Assembly (NCBI GenBank): GCA_964558115.1
Contig: CAZLCI010000068.1
Span: forward strand, 1 to 10,669
Source of the DNA: UBA3496 sp964558115
Lineage (GTDB): Bacteria; UBA8248
DNA length: 10,669 nt
Direction of reading: 5' to 3'
In this document: one piece after another, positions 1-6,710 of the stretch
Numbering within the stretch: position 1 is the stretch's first letter
Layout: each line of letters begins with the position of its first letter
Notes under the pieces: model-generated
Told to the model about the DNA's origin: nothing
The model's input: only the letters and a program-made list of their open reading frames with translations
The model's database searches: none
Program-made: the position numbers and the translations under genes

Positions 1-1
1 A

Positions 2-1627
2 AAAGAGATGGTTAATGAAGCAAACGGGCCAATTTACGATGGAGATACGGTTATTTATTCACCTCTAATAATTGGTGGTCATTATAACAACTATAATTTT
101 AGAGATTCTTGGATACAGGGAGGTGATTTTGTAGTTCGAGGAAAAGGAATAAATATTCTTAGAGATATTCTTTTAGGAATTTTTGAGCCTGGTGTTTATC
201 ATGATCCTATGCCTTATTCAAATATTCCTAGAATGGATCGCGAAAATTTTTACAGAGATACATTCCAATTTTCAGATAAAACTAAAAGATACGCATTAAG
301 CAAGGTGAAATCGGTTTTGACTGCTCTTGGTTGTAGTTATTCATGTTCATATTGTTACATTAGTTCTTTGATAAATAATTTAAAAGATGCATACAAAGGA
401 AAAGGCATCGCTCCTCCCAGTATCATACAAGATAGACCGATTGAAACTCTTATGAATGAAGGTAAAGATATTCTGGGATTGGACAATGAATATGGAGTTA
501 GTACTAAATCAATTTTTGATCAGGCAGACATTTCCTTGAATAATCTTGAATGGTGGGAAGAACTCAGTGAAAGGTGGATGGACGAAGTAGGTATCCCTTT
601 TTATATTCAAGCTAGACCTGCCATGTTATCTGGAAAAAAAGGAATACGGAGAATACAAAAAATATCCGAAAAGGGTTTAATTTCAGGAATCTCTATGGCG
701 ATAGAATCAGGAGACCCCAAGGTTAGAAGTCTTCTTTTAGATCGTCATGAAAATAATAAAACTATTTTAGATGCAATAAAAAATGTCAAAAAATTTCGAG
801 TGCCGCTTAGGACGCAGTCAATAGTTGGATTGCCCGTTTTAAAACCTCCTTCTTCGTTTGATCCTTCTAAATGTCAAGTCTCTCTTCTAGATAAAGATGG
901 GGGAGAGCATTATTATGATGACCCTATAGAAGAATCTTTGAAATGTCTTGAATTGGTATGTAATTCAGATTTTAAAAAAGAAGATTATTACTGGAACGCT
1001 ATATACTCTCCTTTCGCTGGGACTCCTCTGGGGGATTATACTATTGACGCAGGTTTTGCTACGGATGATACAGCTTCAGATGCTTATCTTTTCAGCGTTG
1101 ATAGTGGACTAAATTGTTTCAGTGGGATTACTTCAAAAAGACAGTTGGCGTTTAGTCGCACTTCGAATTTTTTTGCGCACTTTGTAAATGGGAAAAAATT
1201 GATGACTTCTTTTTTATATGAAAGAGATGATTTTGACTTAGAAACTTTTTCTTTTTTTATTGAAGATAATATTAATTTAAGTGACAGTGTTCCTCCCAGA
1301 ACGACTGAAGAAATTATTCCTGATGTAACTGAAAAACTTTTGAAAGAATTCTTCAATTACGCATACCCAGATGAAGATAGTGAAGAATTTAAGGAGATGA
1401 ATTTAAGATTGACGAAATATTATCTATCTCTATTGGATAGTCTGTTTCTAGCAGCAAAAGTGGCAAGTAAATATTATGATCTAAGGAAAGAGAAAAAGGA
1501 TTTCGGAATAGTTGAACTTAGTCGAGTAGAACGTTTACATTATTATGATAATAGCTATAAGATGACATATCTGCCCGAGAGATTTTCTGAATTTTTAACA
1601 CCTTTGGTCCAGAAAAATGCAAATTGA
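2..1627 (+). CDS. B12-binding-type radical SAM protein, 5' end outside the window
   Basis: Radical SAM enzyme that would reduce and cleave S-adenosylmethionine to start radical chemistry; the substrate is unknown. Numbering from the ATG at 8, the [4Fe-4S] motif CSYSCSYC has Cys109, Cys113 and Cys116 (CxxxCxxC). Barrel landmarks follow: ISMAIESGDP (about 228-237), IVGLP (272-276) and SPFAGTPLGDY (334-344). The residues before the cluster (IIGGH at 21-25, GGDFVVRGKG at 38-47) match the end of a cobalamin-binding Rossmann domain, where relatives usually read GEGE. The frame stays open to the left edge (Lys-Glu before that ATG) and no ribosome site precedes the ATG, so the true start and most of the B12 domain probably lie upstream. 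About 28 residues (278-305) are inserted after IVGLP, and a C-terminal tail of some 190 residues is unfamiliar. The CDGSH gene follows 35 bases downstream. Radical SAM assignment is firm; the B12 domain is likely; the reaction is not assignable. Confidence 0.85.
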   Translation, partial: KEMVNEANGPIYDGDTVIYSPLIIGGHYNNYNFRDSWIQGGDFVVRGKGINILRDILLGIFEPGVYHDPMPYSNIPRMDRENFYRDTFQFSDKTKRYALSKVKSVLTALGCSYSCSYCYISSLINNLKDAYKGKGIAPPSIIQDRPIETLMNEGKDILGLDNEYGVSTKSIFDQADISLNNLEWWEELSERWMDEVGIPFYIQARPAMLSGKKGIRRIQKISEKGLISGISMAIESGDPKVRSLLLDRHENNKTILDAIKNVKKFRVPLRTQSIVGLPVLKPPSSFDPSKCQVSLLDKDGGEHYYDDPIEESLKCLELVCNSDFKKEDYYWNAIYSPFAGTPLGDYTIDAGFATDDTASDAYLFSVDSGLNCFSGITSKRQLAFSRTSNFFAHFVNGKKLMTSFLYERDDFDLETFSFFIEDNINLSDSVPPRTTEEIIPDVTEKLLKEFFNYAYPDEDSEEFKEMNLRLTKYYLSLLDSLFLAAKVASKYYDLRKEKKDFGIVELSRVERLHYYDNSYKMTYLPERFSEFLTPLVQKNAN

Positions 1628-1662
1628 TTTTTGAAATGCATTGAGTATGAAAGGAGGAATGA

Positions 1663-1905
1663 ATGGAAAAGCCATTAGTGGCGCAGAAATCGCCTTGTAT
1701 GTATAAGGCAGAAAAAGATGAAAAAGTTGCCTGGTGTTCATGCGGAAAAAGTACTAATCAACCATTTTGTGATGGATCCCATAAGGGGAGTGAGTTTAAA
1801 CCTTTGATCTATGATATGAAATCTGGTCAGGGATGTGCTTTTTGTGGATGTAAACAAACTAATAATTCTCCCTTATGTGATGGTTCTCATTCTAAGATAG
1901 ATTAG
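1663..1905 (+). CDS. Tandem CDGSH iron-sulfur protein
   Basis: Small 80-residue protein made of two CDGSH units, each expected to bind one [2Fe-2S] cluster through three Cys and one His. Unit 1 has Cys25, Cys27, Cys36 and His40 in the pattern CxCxxSxxxPxCDGSH; unit 2 has Cys61, Cys63, Cys72 and His76 in the same spacing. This layout resembles bacterial two-domain CDGSH proteins and mitochondrial CISD3 (Miner2). No membrane segment or signal peptide is visible, so it is probably cytosolic. CDGSH proteins are linked to electron transfer or cluster transfer, but no reaction can be stated here. A strong AAGGAGG at 1651-1657 sits 5 bases before the ATG. It lies between the radical SAM gene (35-base gap) and the aldolase-family gene (25-base gap), so co-transcription is likely; it may supply electrons or clusters to the radical SAM partner, which is inference. 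Cys12 and Cys58 are extra cysteines outside the two motifs. Confidence 0.93.
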   Translation: MEKPLVAQKSPCMYKAEKDEKVAWCSCGKSTNQPFCDGSHKGSEFKPLIYDMKSGQGCAFCGCKQTNNSPLCDGSHSKID

Positions 1906-1914
1906 TTCTAAATG

Positions 1915-1921
1915 TTTGGAG
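1915..1921 (+). promoter_or_regulatory. Ribosome binding site that decides the start of the aldolase-family gene
   Basis: TTTGGAG lies 9 bases before the ATG at 1931. An in-frame TTG at 1916 would give a protein five residues longer, but that TTG lies inside this ribosome site and has no upstream site of its own. Confidence 0.65.
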
Positions 1922-1930
1922 ATTTTCCTG

Positions 1931-2851
1931 ATGAAAGAAAAATTGAAAGGTGTCATGGGTGCTCCTATTACCCCTTTTACAGATCAAAATAAAGTTGACT
2001 TTGATATTTTTTCCAAACAGATTAACTTTCTAATTGAAAATGGAATTAGAATGATTTCACATCCTATGCACATAGGAGAATCTATAAATTTAAGTGAAAA
2101 AGAGCAAAGAGATTTAGTCGACTGTTTGGTTGATTCTGCAGACAATAGAGTTCCTGTTTTTGTGAATGTAAGTAAAGCAGGTACAGATCTTGCTAGAGAA
2201 CTCGCTTTATATAGTCAGAGTGCAGGAGCTTCTGGTGTTATTTTATTGCCACCATATCACTGGAAACCTACACAAGAAGGTCTTTTTGAGCATTTCGTAA
2301 GTGTTGTAGGTGATTTGGATATAGATTTTATCGCGTATAACAATCCAAAGAATGTTCAAGTAGAGATTGGTATAGATTTACTAAAAAGACTAATTGAAAA
2401 ATTACCGAACTTTGTTGGGCTGAAGGATGCGACTTTTCATATGGGTTTTTTTACTGAAGCATGTAGGGTTACTAAGGATTTAAATCCGAATTTTTCTATT
2501 TTCACAGGAGTAGAGTATCTACTTACTTCGATGCCTGTAGGCGGTTGTGGATGTTATTCTGCTTGTTCAGAAGTAGCCCCAAAACTTGTAAATAAACTTT
2601 TTGATGCTTGTGAGAACCTAAATATTCCAGAGGCTCGTGAATCACAATATAAAGTAAAACAATTATTGGAATTATTGAATGAGAATCATCTTCGATATCC
2701 AGTAGGGATAAAATATGCGATGGAATGTTTACAAAGACCAGTTGGTCACACCAGAAAACCTATAATGCCTTTAAATGATGAAGAAAAAAAAGATATTAAA
2801 AATTTGTTGGAGAAACTTGATATTTTTAATACCGAGCAGATAGGGTGGTGA
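1931..2851 (+). CDS. DHDPS/N-acetylneuraminate lyase-family aldolase or lyase
   Basis: Class I aldolase-fold protein of 306 residues, close to the family's usual 290-310. It opens with GAPITPF. The Schiff-base lysine is Lys165 in GLKDAT, and Tyr136 in YNNPK matches the conserved YNxP tyrosine. These support a pyruvate- or 2-oxoacid-type imine mechanism. It is unlikely to be the lysine-biosynthesis enzyme DapA. The GTTGE motif is replaced by MHIGE (46-50). The second tyrosine of the PYY motif is histidine (PPYHWKP, 107-113). The arginine that follows YNxP in DapA is absent. Of DapA's Thr-Tyr-Tyr triad only the last tyrosine remains. The substrate is therefore unknown; a retro-aldol cleavage, dehydration or condensation are all possible. 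It is the last gene of the radical SAM-CDGSH group, 25 bases after the CDGSH stop. Family assignment is firm, function is not. Confidence 0.88.
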   Translation: MKEKLKGVMGAPITPFTDQNKVDFDIFSKQINFLIENGIRMISHPMHIGESINLSEKEQRDLVDCLVDSADNRVPVFVNVSKAGTDLARELALYSQSAGASGVILLPPYHWKPTQEGLFEHFVSVVGDLDIDFIAYNNPKNVQVEIGIDLLKRLIEKLPNFVGLKDATFHMGFFTEACRVTKDLNPNFSIFTGVEYLLTSMPVGGCGCYSACSEVAPKLVNKLFDACENLNIPEARESQYKVKQLLELLNENHLRYPVGIKYAMECLQRPVGHTRKPIMPLNDEEKKDIKNLLEKLDIFNTEQIGW

Positions 2852-2877
2852 GAATTGTGGTTTATATAATTTTGTAC

Positions 2878-2907
2878 TAGACATGAATTGCTAACAGAAC
2901 TTATAAT
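2878..2907 (+). promoter_or_regulatory. Sigma-70-like promoter for the ABC ATPase gene
   Basis: TAGACA at 2878-2883 (one mismatch to TTGACA) is followed after 18 bases by a perfect TATAAT at 2902-2907. Transcription would begin near 2914, about 43 bases before the ATG at 2957. This fits the 105-base gap after the aldolase-family gene and suggests the ATPase gene can be transcribed separately. In DNA this AT-rich chance hexamers occur, but both boxes with good spacing in the right gap is better than background. Confidence 0.5.
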
Positions 2908-2956
2908 GAAATTCATATTAAATAAATTGAATGGTTTTCTTTGGAGGATATAGAAG

Positions 2957-3964
2957 ATGGCTCCTGACTCCGCAGTCGGAACGGGTACAATTTTAGAACT
3001 TAAAGATTTGCATACACATTTCCATACTCCTGAGGGTGTGGTTAGGGCTGTCGATGGAGTGTCATATTCTCTAAAATCTGGAGAAACATTAGGAGTGGTA
3101 GGTGAATCTGGTTGTGGTAAAAGTGTAACAGCTCTTTCTATTTTAAATTTGGTTCCTCAGCCTCCAGGACGTATTTTTGGAGATGGTATTTTGTTTGAAG
3201 GAAGAGATCTGACGAAGCTAGAACCAAAAGAAATGCGGGCTATTCGTGGTAACAATGTTGCGATGATTTTTCAGGAACCTATGACGAGTTTAAATCCTGT
3301 TTTTACAATTGGGTTTCAGATTTCAGAAGCAGTTATGTTACATCAAGGATTGAAAAAGAAAGAGGCTATGGATAGGGCAGCAGAAATGCTTGATCTAGTT
3401 GGAATTCCACTTCCAAGGCAACGTGTCAGGGAATATCCCCACCAACTTTCCGGTGGAATGAGACAGAGAGCTATGATAGCAATGGCACTTTCTTGTAATC
3501 CTAAAATTCTATTAGCAGATGAGCCTACAACTGCATTGGATGTTACGATTCAGGCTCAGATTCTTGATTTGATGATGAAACTGAAAGAAGAATTTGGAAC
3601 GGCAATTGTTCTCATAACTCATGATCTAGGTTTAGTAGCAGAGACTTGCGAGAGAGTTGTAGTTATGTATGCAGGAAAAGTAGTTGAAGAAGCTCCAATT
3701 AAAGAAATTTTTGGCAATCCTTTGCATCCTTATACACAGGGATTGTTGGGCTCTGTCCCTACTCTTGAAAAACATAGATCTACAGGTCGGGTGGATCGTG
3801 TACGTTTGCAAGAGATTCCTGGTATTGTTCCTTCACTGAATTTGCTACCTACTGGTTGCAGCTTTAACCCTAGATGTAAAGATGTTATGGATAAATGCCA
3901 TGAAGAGGAGCCACAATTAAAAGAAGTTTCTCCAGGACATTTTGTCCGGTGTCTCTTGCACTAG
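2957..3964 (+). CDS. Oligopeptide/dipeptide ABC transporter ATP-binding protein (DppD/OppD type)
   Basis: ATPase subunit of a peptide- or nickel-type ABC importer, working at the cytoplasmic face of the inner membrane. All nucleotide-binding elements are intact in 335 residues: Walker A GESGCGKS (49-56), Q-loop Gln106, signature LSGGM (164-168), Walker B ILLADEP (184-190) and H-loop His222. The C-terminal oligopeptide-type extension includes PLHPYTQGLL and four cysteines (301, 307, 314, 332) spaced CX5CX6CX17C. That region binds a [4Fe-4S] cluster in structurally studied DppD, so a cluster is plausible here. GGAGG at 2943-2947 lies 9 bases before the ATG. No permease, solute-binding protein or DppF/OppF partner is adjacent: upstream is an aldolase-family gene and downstream a convergent gene. 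The remaining subunits must be elsewhere. The substrate cannot be told from the ATPase. Conserved catalytic residues argue against a decayed copy. Confidence 0.93.
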   Translation: MAPDSAVGTGTILELKDLHTHFHTPEGVVRAVDGVSYSLKSGETLGVVGESGCGKSVTALSILNLVPQPPGRIFGDGILFEGRDLTKLEPKEMRAIRGNNVAMIFQEPMTSLNPVFTIGFQISEAVMLHQGLKKKEAMDRAAEMLDLVGIPLPRQRVREYPHQLSGGMRQRAMIAMALSCNPKILLADEPTTALDVTIQAQILDLMMKLKEEFGTAIVLITHDLGLVAETCERVVVMYAGKVVEEAPIKEIFGNPLHPYTQGLLGSVPTLEKHRSTGRVDRVRLQEIPGIVPSLNLLPTGCSFNPRCKDVMDKCHEEEPQLKEVSPGHFVRCLLH

Positions 3965-3974
3965 GCACAATGCT

Positions 3975-3986
3975 TTAACCGGTTAA
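3975..3986. repeat. 12-base perfect palindrome after the ABC ATPase gene
   Basis: TTAACCGGTTAA is a perfect palindrome with no loop, beginning 11 bases after the ATPase stop codon. With no spacer between its arms and no T-run after it, it is not a classic terminator. It could be a protein-binding site or chance. Confidence 0.3.
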
Positions 3987-4012
3987 TATCTTCAGAATTT
4001 TCGAAGTAGAGA

Positions 4013-4039
4013 GTTTGAATTTAGATATTTTATTCAAAC
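4013..4039. repeat. Inverted repeat in the convergent intergenic region
   Basis: GTTTGAAT (4013-4020) and ATTCAAAC (4032-4039) form a perfect 8-base inverted repeat around an 11-base loop. It lies 48 bases after the ABC ATPase stop. The stem is AT-rich and no T-run follows directly, so it is a weak transcript-end hairpin at best. Confidence 0.35.
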
Positions 4040-4064
4040 GAACAAACAGAGTCATTCGTAATAA

Positions 4065-4108
4065 AGTTCAAATTTTTTATAAGTTATCAAAAAAACGAAT
4101 TTGTAACT
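4065..4108. terminator. Candidate AT-rich bidirectional terminator hairpin
   Basis: AGTTCAAATT (4065-4074) pairs with AATTTGTAACT (4098-4108) with one bulged T. The T-run at 4073-4078 can further pair with the A-run at 4089-4095. It sits immediately after the stop codon of the minus-strand rhodanese-ThiF gene and about 100 bases after the plus-strand ATPase stop, where a shared terminator would be expected. The stem has almost no G/C, so strength is doubtful. Confidence 0.25.
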
Positions 4109-5290
4109 CTAGACAGTAGGTTCTTCTTTTAATCCACAGAAAAATTCATAGTCTACCAGTTCTGTAATAGAGGGATTATCTCCACATACAGGGCATGCAG
4201 GATCTCTTCTTACTTTTAAAGTTCTAAATTGAGACTTTGTAGCATTATATAAAAGAAGTTTCCCAACTAGGGTTTCTCCAAAACCAACTAGAAGTTTAAC
4301 GACTTCGGTAGCCTGTATGCTACCCATTGTCCCACAGAGAGCACCTAAAACACCAGCATCTTGACAACTCGGGACCATCCCAGGAGGTGGGGGTTCGGGA
4401 TATAAGCACCTGTAGCAAGGGCCGCCTTCAGAAGGATGATATACAGTAGCTTGACCTTCAAATTTAAAGATTGAAGCATCTACTATTGGTTTTCCTAAAA
4501 AAACGGATGCGTCATTTACTAGATATCTTGTTGGGAAATTATCAGCACCGTTTACTATCACGTCATAATTTTTGAAAATTTCTAATGCATTGCTTCTGTT
4601 GAGTCTCTCCTCAATCGTAATAACATTGATATCAGGATTTAATTCATTAATAGTAGTTTTTGCACTCTCAACTTTAGATGTGCCTACTCTAGTATTATTA
4701 TGAATAATTTGACGTTGTAAATTACTCATATCTACTACATCTAGATCTATGATTCCCATTGTTCCAACTCCCGCCGCCGCTAGATAAAGTGCGGTAGGAC
4801 TTCCGAGACCACCTGCACCAACAAGGAGAACGCTAGAATCTAGTAACTTAGATTGACCTTTTTCTCCAATCTGACTCAGTAAAAAATGTCTGCTATACCT
4901 GTTAAGTTGCTCATTAGACATTTGTTTATCTACCTGTACGGGATGTCCTAGATCTTTCCACTTTCCATAGCCACCTTCCATTGAAAGAACGTTATCATAA
5001 CCCATATCTTTCATTACTTGAGCTGCGAAAAGCGAACGTACTCCACCAGCACAATAGGCAACGATTGGAGTTGATCGATCTGGTACTACTTGTTCAATTT
5101 TTAATTCAAGAAAACCACGACTCACATGTTCAGCACCTGAAATATACCCTGCTCTAAATTCATCTGGTTCTCTAACATCGATAAGTGCAAGATTTTCTCC
5201 AGCATCTAATCTGCTTTTTACATCATCTGCAGTTATTTCTGGAATCTGATTTCTTGCCTCATCAAGGAGTTCTCTTCCACTTTTAGTCAT
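4109..5290 (-). CDS. Rhodanese-ThiF/MoeB fusion: sulfurtransferase plus E1-like adenylyltransferase
   Basis: E1-like enzyme of 393 residues that would adenylate the C-terminal glycine of a ubiquitin-like sulfur carrier (MoaD or ThiS type) and deliver sulfur to it, for molybdopterin, thiamine or thio-modification pathways; cytosolic. Residues about 18-118 are a rhodanese domain with catalytic Cys80 in YCAGGVRS and IDVREPDEF before it. About 125-393 are the ThiF/MoeB domain: GAGGLGSP nucleotide loop (158-165), DLDVVDMSNLQRQ (182-194), a cysteine matching ThiF's conserved one (Cys309 in SCQDAGV) and zinc pairs Cys292/Cys295 and Cys366/Cys369. MoeZ and Uba4/MOCS3 have the rhodanese at the C-terminus; here the order is reversed. 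The ATG at 5290 is chosen because AGGGGAC lies 6 bases upstream; a longer reading from a TTG at 5344 adds a phenylalanine-rich stretch with no ribosome site. No carrier-protein gene is adjacent. Pathway therefore unassigned. Confidence 0.92.
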   Translation of the reverse strand: MTKSGRELLDEARNQIPEITADDVKSRLDAGENLALIDVREPDEFRAGYISGAEHVSRGFLELKIEQVVPDRSTPIVAYCAGGVRSLFAAQVMKDMGYDNVLSMEGGYGKWKDLGHPVQVDKQMSNEQLNRYSRHFLLSQIGEKGQSKLLDSSVLLVGAGGLGSPTALYLAAAGVGTMGIIDLDVVDMSNLQRQIIHNNTRVGTSKVESAKTTINELNPDINVITIEERLNRSNALEIFKNYDVIVNGADNFPTRYLVNDASVFLGKPIVDASIFKFEGQATVYHPSEGGPCYRCLYPEPPPPGMVPSCQDAGVLGALCGTMGSIQATEVVKLLVGFGETLVGKLLLYNATKSQFRTLKVRRDPACPVCGDNPSITELVDYEFFCGLKEEPTV

Positions 5291-5296
5291 TAAAAT

Positions 5297-5303
5297 GTCC
5301 CCT
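5297..5303 (-). promoter_or_regulatory. Ribosome binding site fixing the rhodanese-ThiF start
   Basis: On the minus strand AGGGGAC lies 6 bases before the ATG at 5290. It supports this start over the upstream in-frame TTG at 5344. Confidence 0.6.
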
Positions 5304-5353
5304 AAAAGACTGAATTTTGAGAAATTTAAAAACAAAAAAATCAAACAGACGCA

Positions 5354-5382
5354 ATTCTAGAGAGAACTTAAAGGAGTTGCAA
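5354..5382 (-). promoter_or_regulatory. Sigma-70-like promoter for the rhodanese-ThiF gene
   Basis: On the minus strand TTGCAA (5382-5377) is followed after exactly 17 bases by TAGAAT (5359-5354), matching consensus at four and five of six positions. Transcription would start near 5346, leaving a leader of about 55 bases. It overlaps the TTG of the longer reading frame, which supports the shorter protein. It lies in the 179-base gap after the upstream dehydrogenase gene, so this gene is probably not simply the tail of that operon. Confidence 0.55.
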
Positions 5383-5384
5383 GT

Positions 5385-5422
5385 AAAAAAAGGCGATTAA
5401 TTTTTTATACCCGACTAAAAAA
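5385..5422 (-). terminator. Weak candidate terminator of the three-gene minus-strand operon
   Basis: On the minus strand a perfect 7-base inverted repeat (TTTTTTA and TAAAAAA, 5422-5401) surrounds an 8-base loop, and a run of seven Ts follows at 5391-5385. It lies after the dehydrogenase stop and just before the next promoter, the right place for a terminator. The stem contains no G or C and the T-run is 9 bases away, so it is only a candidate. Confidence 0.22.
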
Positions 5423-5469
5423 GTATGTAATATTTTAAGCTTTATATAAATTTACGATTAAAGAAGATT

Positions 5470-6354
5470 TTACTCTTCCTCAATGGCACCACTTTTCTCA
5501 AAAAATTCGAGAATAGCGTTTTGATCAGAGTCTCCATGACCCAAAGCAGCAGCTGACATGTATATCTGTCGAGTAATTGCCGAAATTGGGATTGGCATTT
5601 TCAATTCTTCAGCCATTGCAGTAATCATTCTAAGATCTTTAAGCATTAAATTTGTTCTAAAAGTTGGAGTGTAGTCTTTTTCAGCAAGAGGCGTACCTTT
5701 ATAAGTTAGCATTTTTGGGATAACACTATTCTTTAAAAATTCCATGATAGTATTTGCATTCAACCCTGCTTTTTTCCCCAGAGAAAGTGCTTCGGCAAAA
5801 ACTGCTAAGTGTCCTGAGAAAACATGATTTGTAACTAATTTCATTTTTAGTCCAGCACCGTTTTCTCCTATGTAATGAACTGATTCCCCAATAATTTCAA
5901 GAACATCTTTATGTTTTTCTAATCCCTTTTTGTCTCCTCCTACCATAATTGCAAGGGTTCCTTCTATAGCATGAGGAGCACTTCCACTCACAGGAGTGTC
6001 TAGAAAGATTACTCCTTTTCTTTTTGCTTCTTGAGCAATTTTGATGCTTCCTTCTGGTGTAATAGTTGAAAGGTCAAAACAAACTGTTTCCTCAGAGGCG
6101 CTGATAAGAGCACCTTTTTCGCCCAAGTAAGCTTCGGAGACATCATCTGTTTCAGGAACAGAACTCAGTATTACATGAACGTCTTTACAAGCTTCTGCAG
6201 GTGAAGAAAAGATATTTATTCCATTTTTTTGGGCTTTTTGGCATGCTTCCTCAAAGGGATCATAGCCGTTAACTTTATAACCTGCCTTTGCAATATTATT
6301 TGCCATCGCACCTCCCATGGTACCTAATCCCAGAAATGCTATTTTTTTACCCAT
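5470..6354 (-). CDS. 3-hydroxyisobutyrate dehydrogenase-family NAD(P)-dependent oxidoreductase
   Basis: Cytosolic beta-hydroxyacid dehydrogenase of 294 residues, the standard length for the GarR/MmsB/HIBADH family. It would interconvert a 3-hydroxyacid and its semialdehyde with NAD(H) or NADP(H). Visible elements are the Rossmann loop GLGTMGGAMA (9-18), the substrate loop DTPVSGSAPHAIEGTL (119-134), catalytic Lys172 with Asn176 (KLVTN), and Lys239 in LMLKDL. The ending GHGDSDQNAILEF is typical of the family. AAGGAGA lies 6 bases before the ATG. It is the third gene of the minus-strand group, 54 bases after the ABM gene. With an ICL/PEPM-family lyase at the head of the operon it could act on a semialdehyde or hydroxyacid of the same pathway (inference). 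Candidate substrates include tartronate semialdehyde, 3-hydroxyisobutyrate and 3-hydroxypropionate; sequence alone does not decide. Confidence 0.92.
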   Translation of the reverse strand: MGKKIAFLGLGTMGGAMANNIAKAGYKVNGYDPFEEACQKAQKNGINIFSSPAEACKDVHVILSSVPETDDVSEAYLGEKGALISASEETVCFDLSTITPEGSIKIAQEAKRKGVIFLDTPVSGSAPHAIEGTLAIMVGGDKKGLEKHKDVLEIIGESVHYIGENGAGLKMKLVTNHVFSGHLAVFAEALSLGKKAGLNANTIMEFLKNSVIPKMLTYKGTPLAEKDYTPTFRTNLMLKDLRMITAMAEELKMPIPISAITRQIYMSAAALGHGDSDQNAILEFFEKSGAIEEE

Positions 6355-6408
6355 ATTATTTCTCCTTATAGGCAGTGTTGAAACTATAAAATCCAGTTTC
6401 CCTATATT

Positions 6409-6705
6409 TTAAACACTGCTTTCACCACCATAAACTTTATGTCTTGGTCTATCTTTTAAAACTTCTGCTTTTCCCCAATCTGTGACGTTTCTGAATGCGT
6501 CGCTTTTAATAAATGCTGTAAAATGATCTTTCGTTTCCCATTCTGATATTATTGTATAGGAATTTGGTTTTTTCACTTGATGATAAAGCAAACTTTGAAC
6601 ATGTCCTGGGAGTTCTTGTAGTACGTTCGAAACAACTTCGAATTTTTCTTCAAAAATATGTTCTTTCCCTTCTATAATTTCATAATACATGCCAACAGTA
6701 ATCAC
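6409..6705 (-). CDS. Small antibiotic biosynthesis monooxygenase (ABM) domain protein
   Basis: Protein of 98 residues with the dimeric alpha/beta-barrel ABM pattern: an opening strand (ITVGMYYEI), a helix rich in Glu and Phe (13-30), a second strand pair, then ISEWETKDHFTAFIKSDAF (53-71), the conserved Trp-then-helix segment of the fold. The fold is used by cofactor-independent quinol monooxygenases, heme-degrading IsdG-type enzymes and many proteins of unknown role. No heme ligand can be assigned with confidence. The start is GTG at 6705, with AAGGAG five bases upstream; an ATG five codons later has no such site. It lies 26 bases after the ICL/PEPM-family gene and 54 before the dehydrogenase gene, so it is translated from the same message and probably serves the same pathway, perhaps as an oxygenase, isomerase or ligand-binding helper. 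That role is inference. Confidence 0.8.
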   Translation of the reverse strand: MITVGMYYEIIEGKEHIFEEKFEVVSNVLQELPGHVQSLLYHQVKKPNSYTIISEWETKDHFTAFIKSDAFRNVTDWGKAEVLKDRPRHKVYGGESSV

Positions 6706-6710
6706 AGTTT

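Noticed and set aside
1084..1356. Minus-strand open frame of 90 codons
   Set aside because: It is wholly antisense to the radical SAM gene, low in complexity (Ser/Lys-rich), and matches no family.
1916..1930. TTG-initiated longer form of the aldolase-family protein
   Set aside because: The TTG lies inside the ribosome site that serves the ATG at 1931, and the five extra residues are not part of the family core.
1931..2851. Calling the aldolase-family gene dapA
   Set aside because: Two of the three DapA triad residues and the following arginine are missing, and no lysine-pathway neighbour is present.
5291..5344. N-terminal extension of the rhodanese-ThiF protein from a TTG at 5344
   Set aside because: It has no ribosome site, the likely transcription start lies at about the same place, and a good site precedes the ATG at 5290.
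5440..5449. TTTATATAAA palindrome after the dehydrogenase gene
   Set aside because: It is ten bases of pure A/T in very AT-rich DNA, easily expected by chance.
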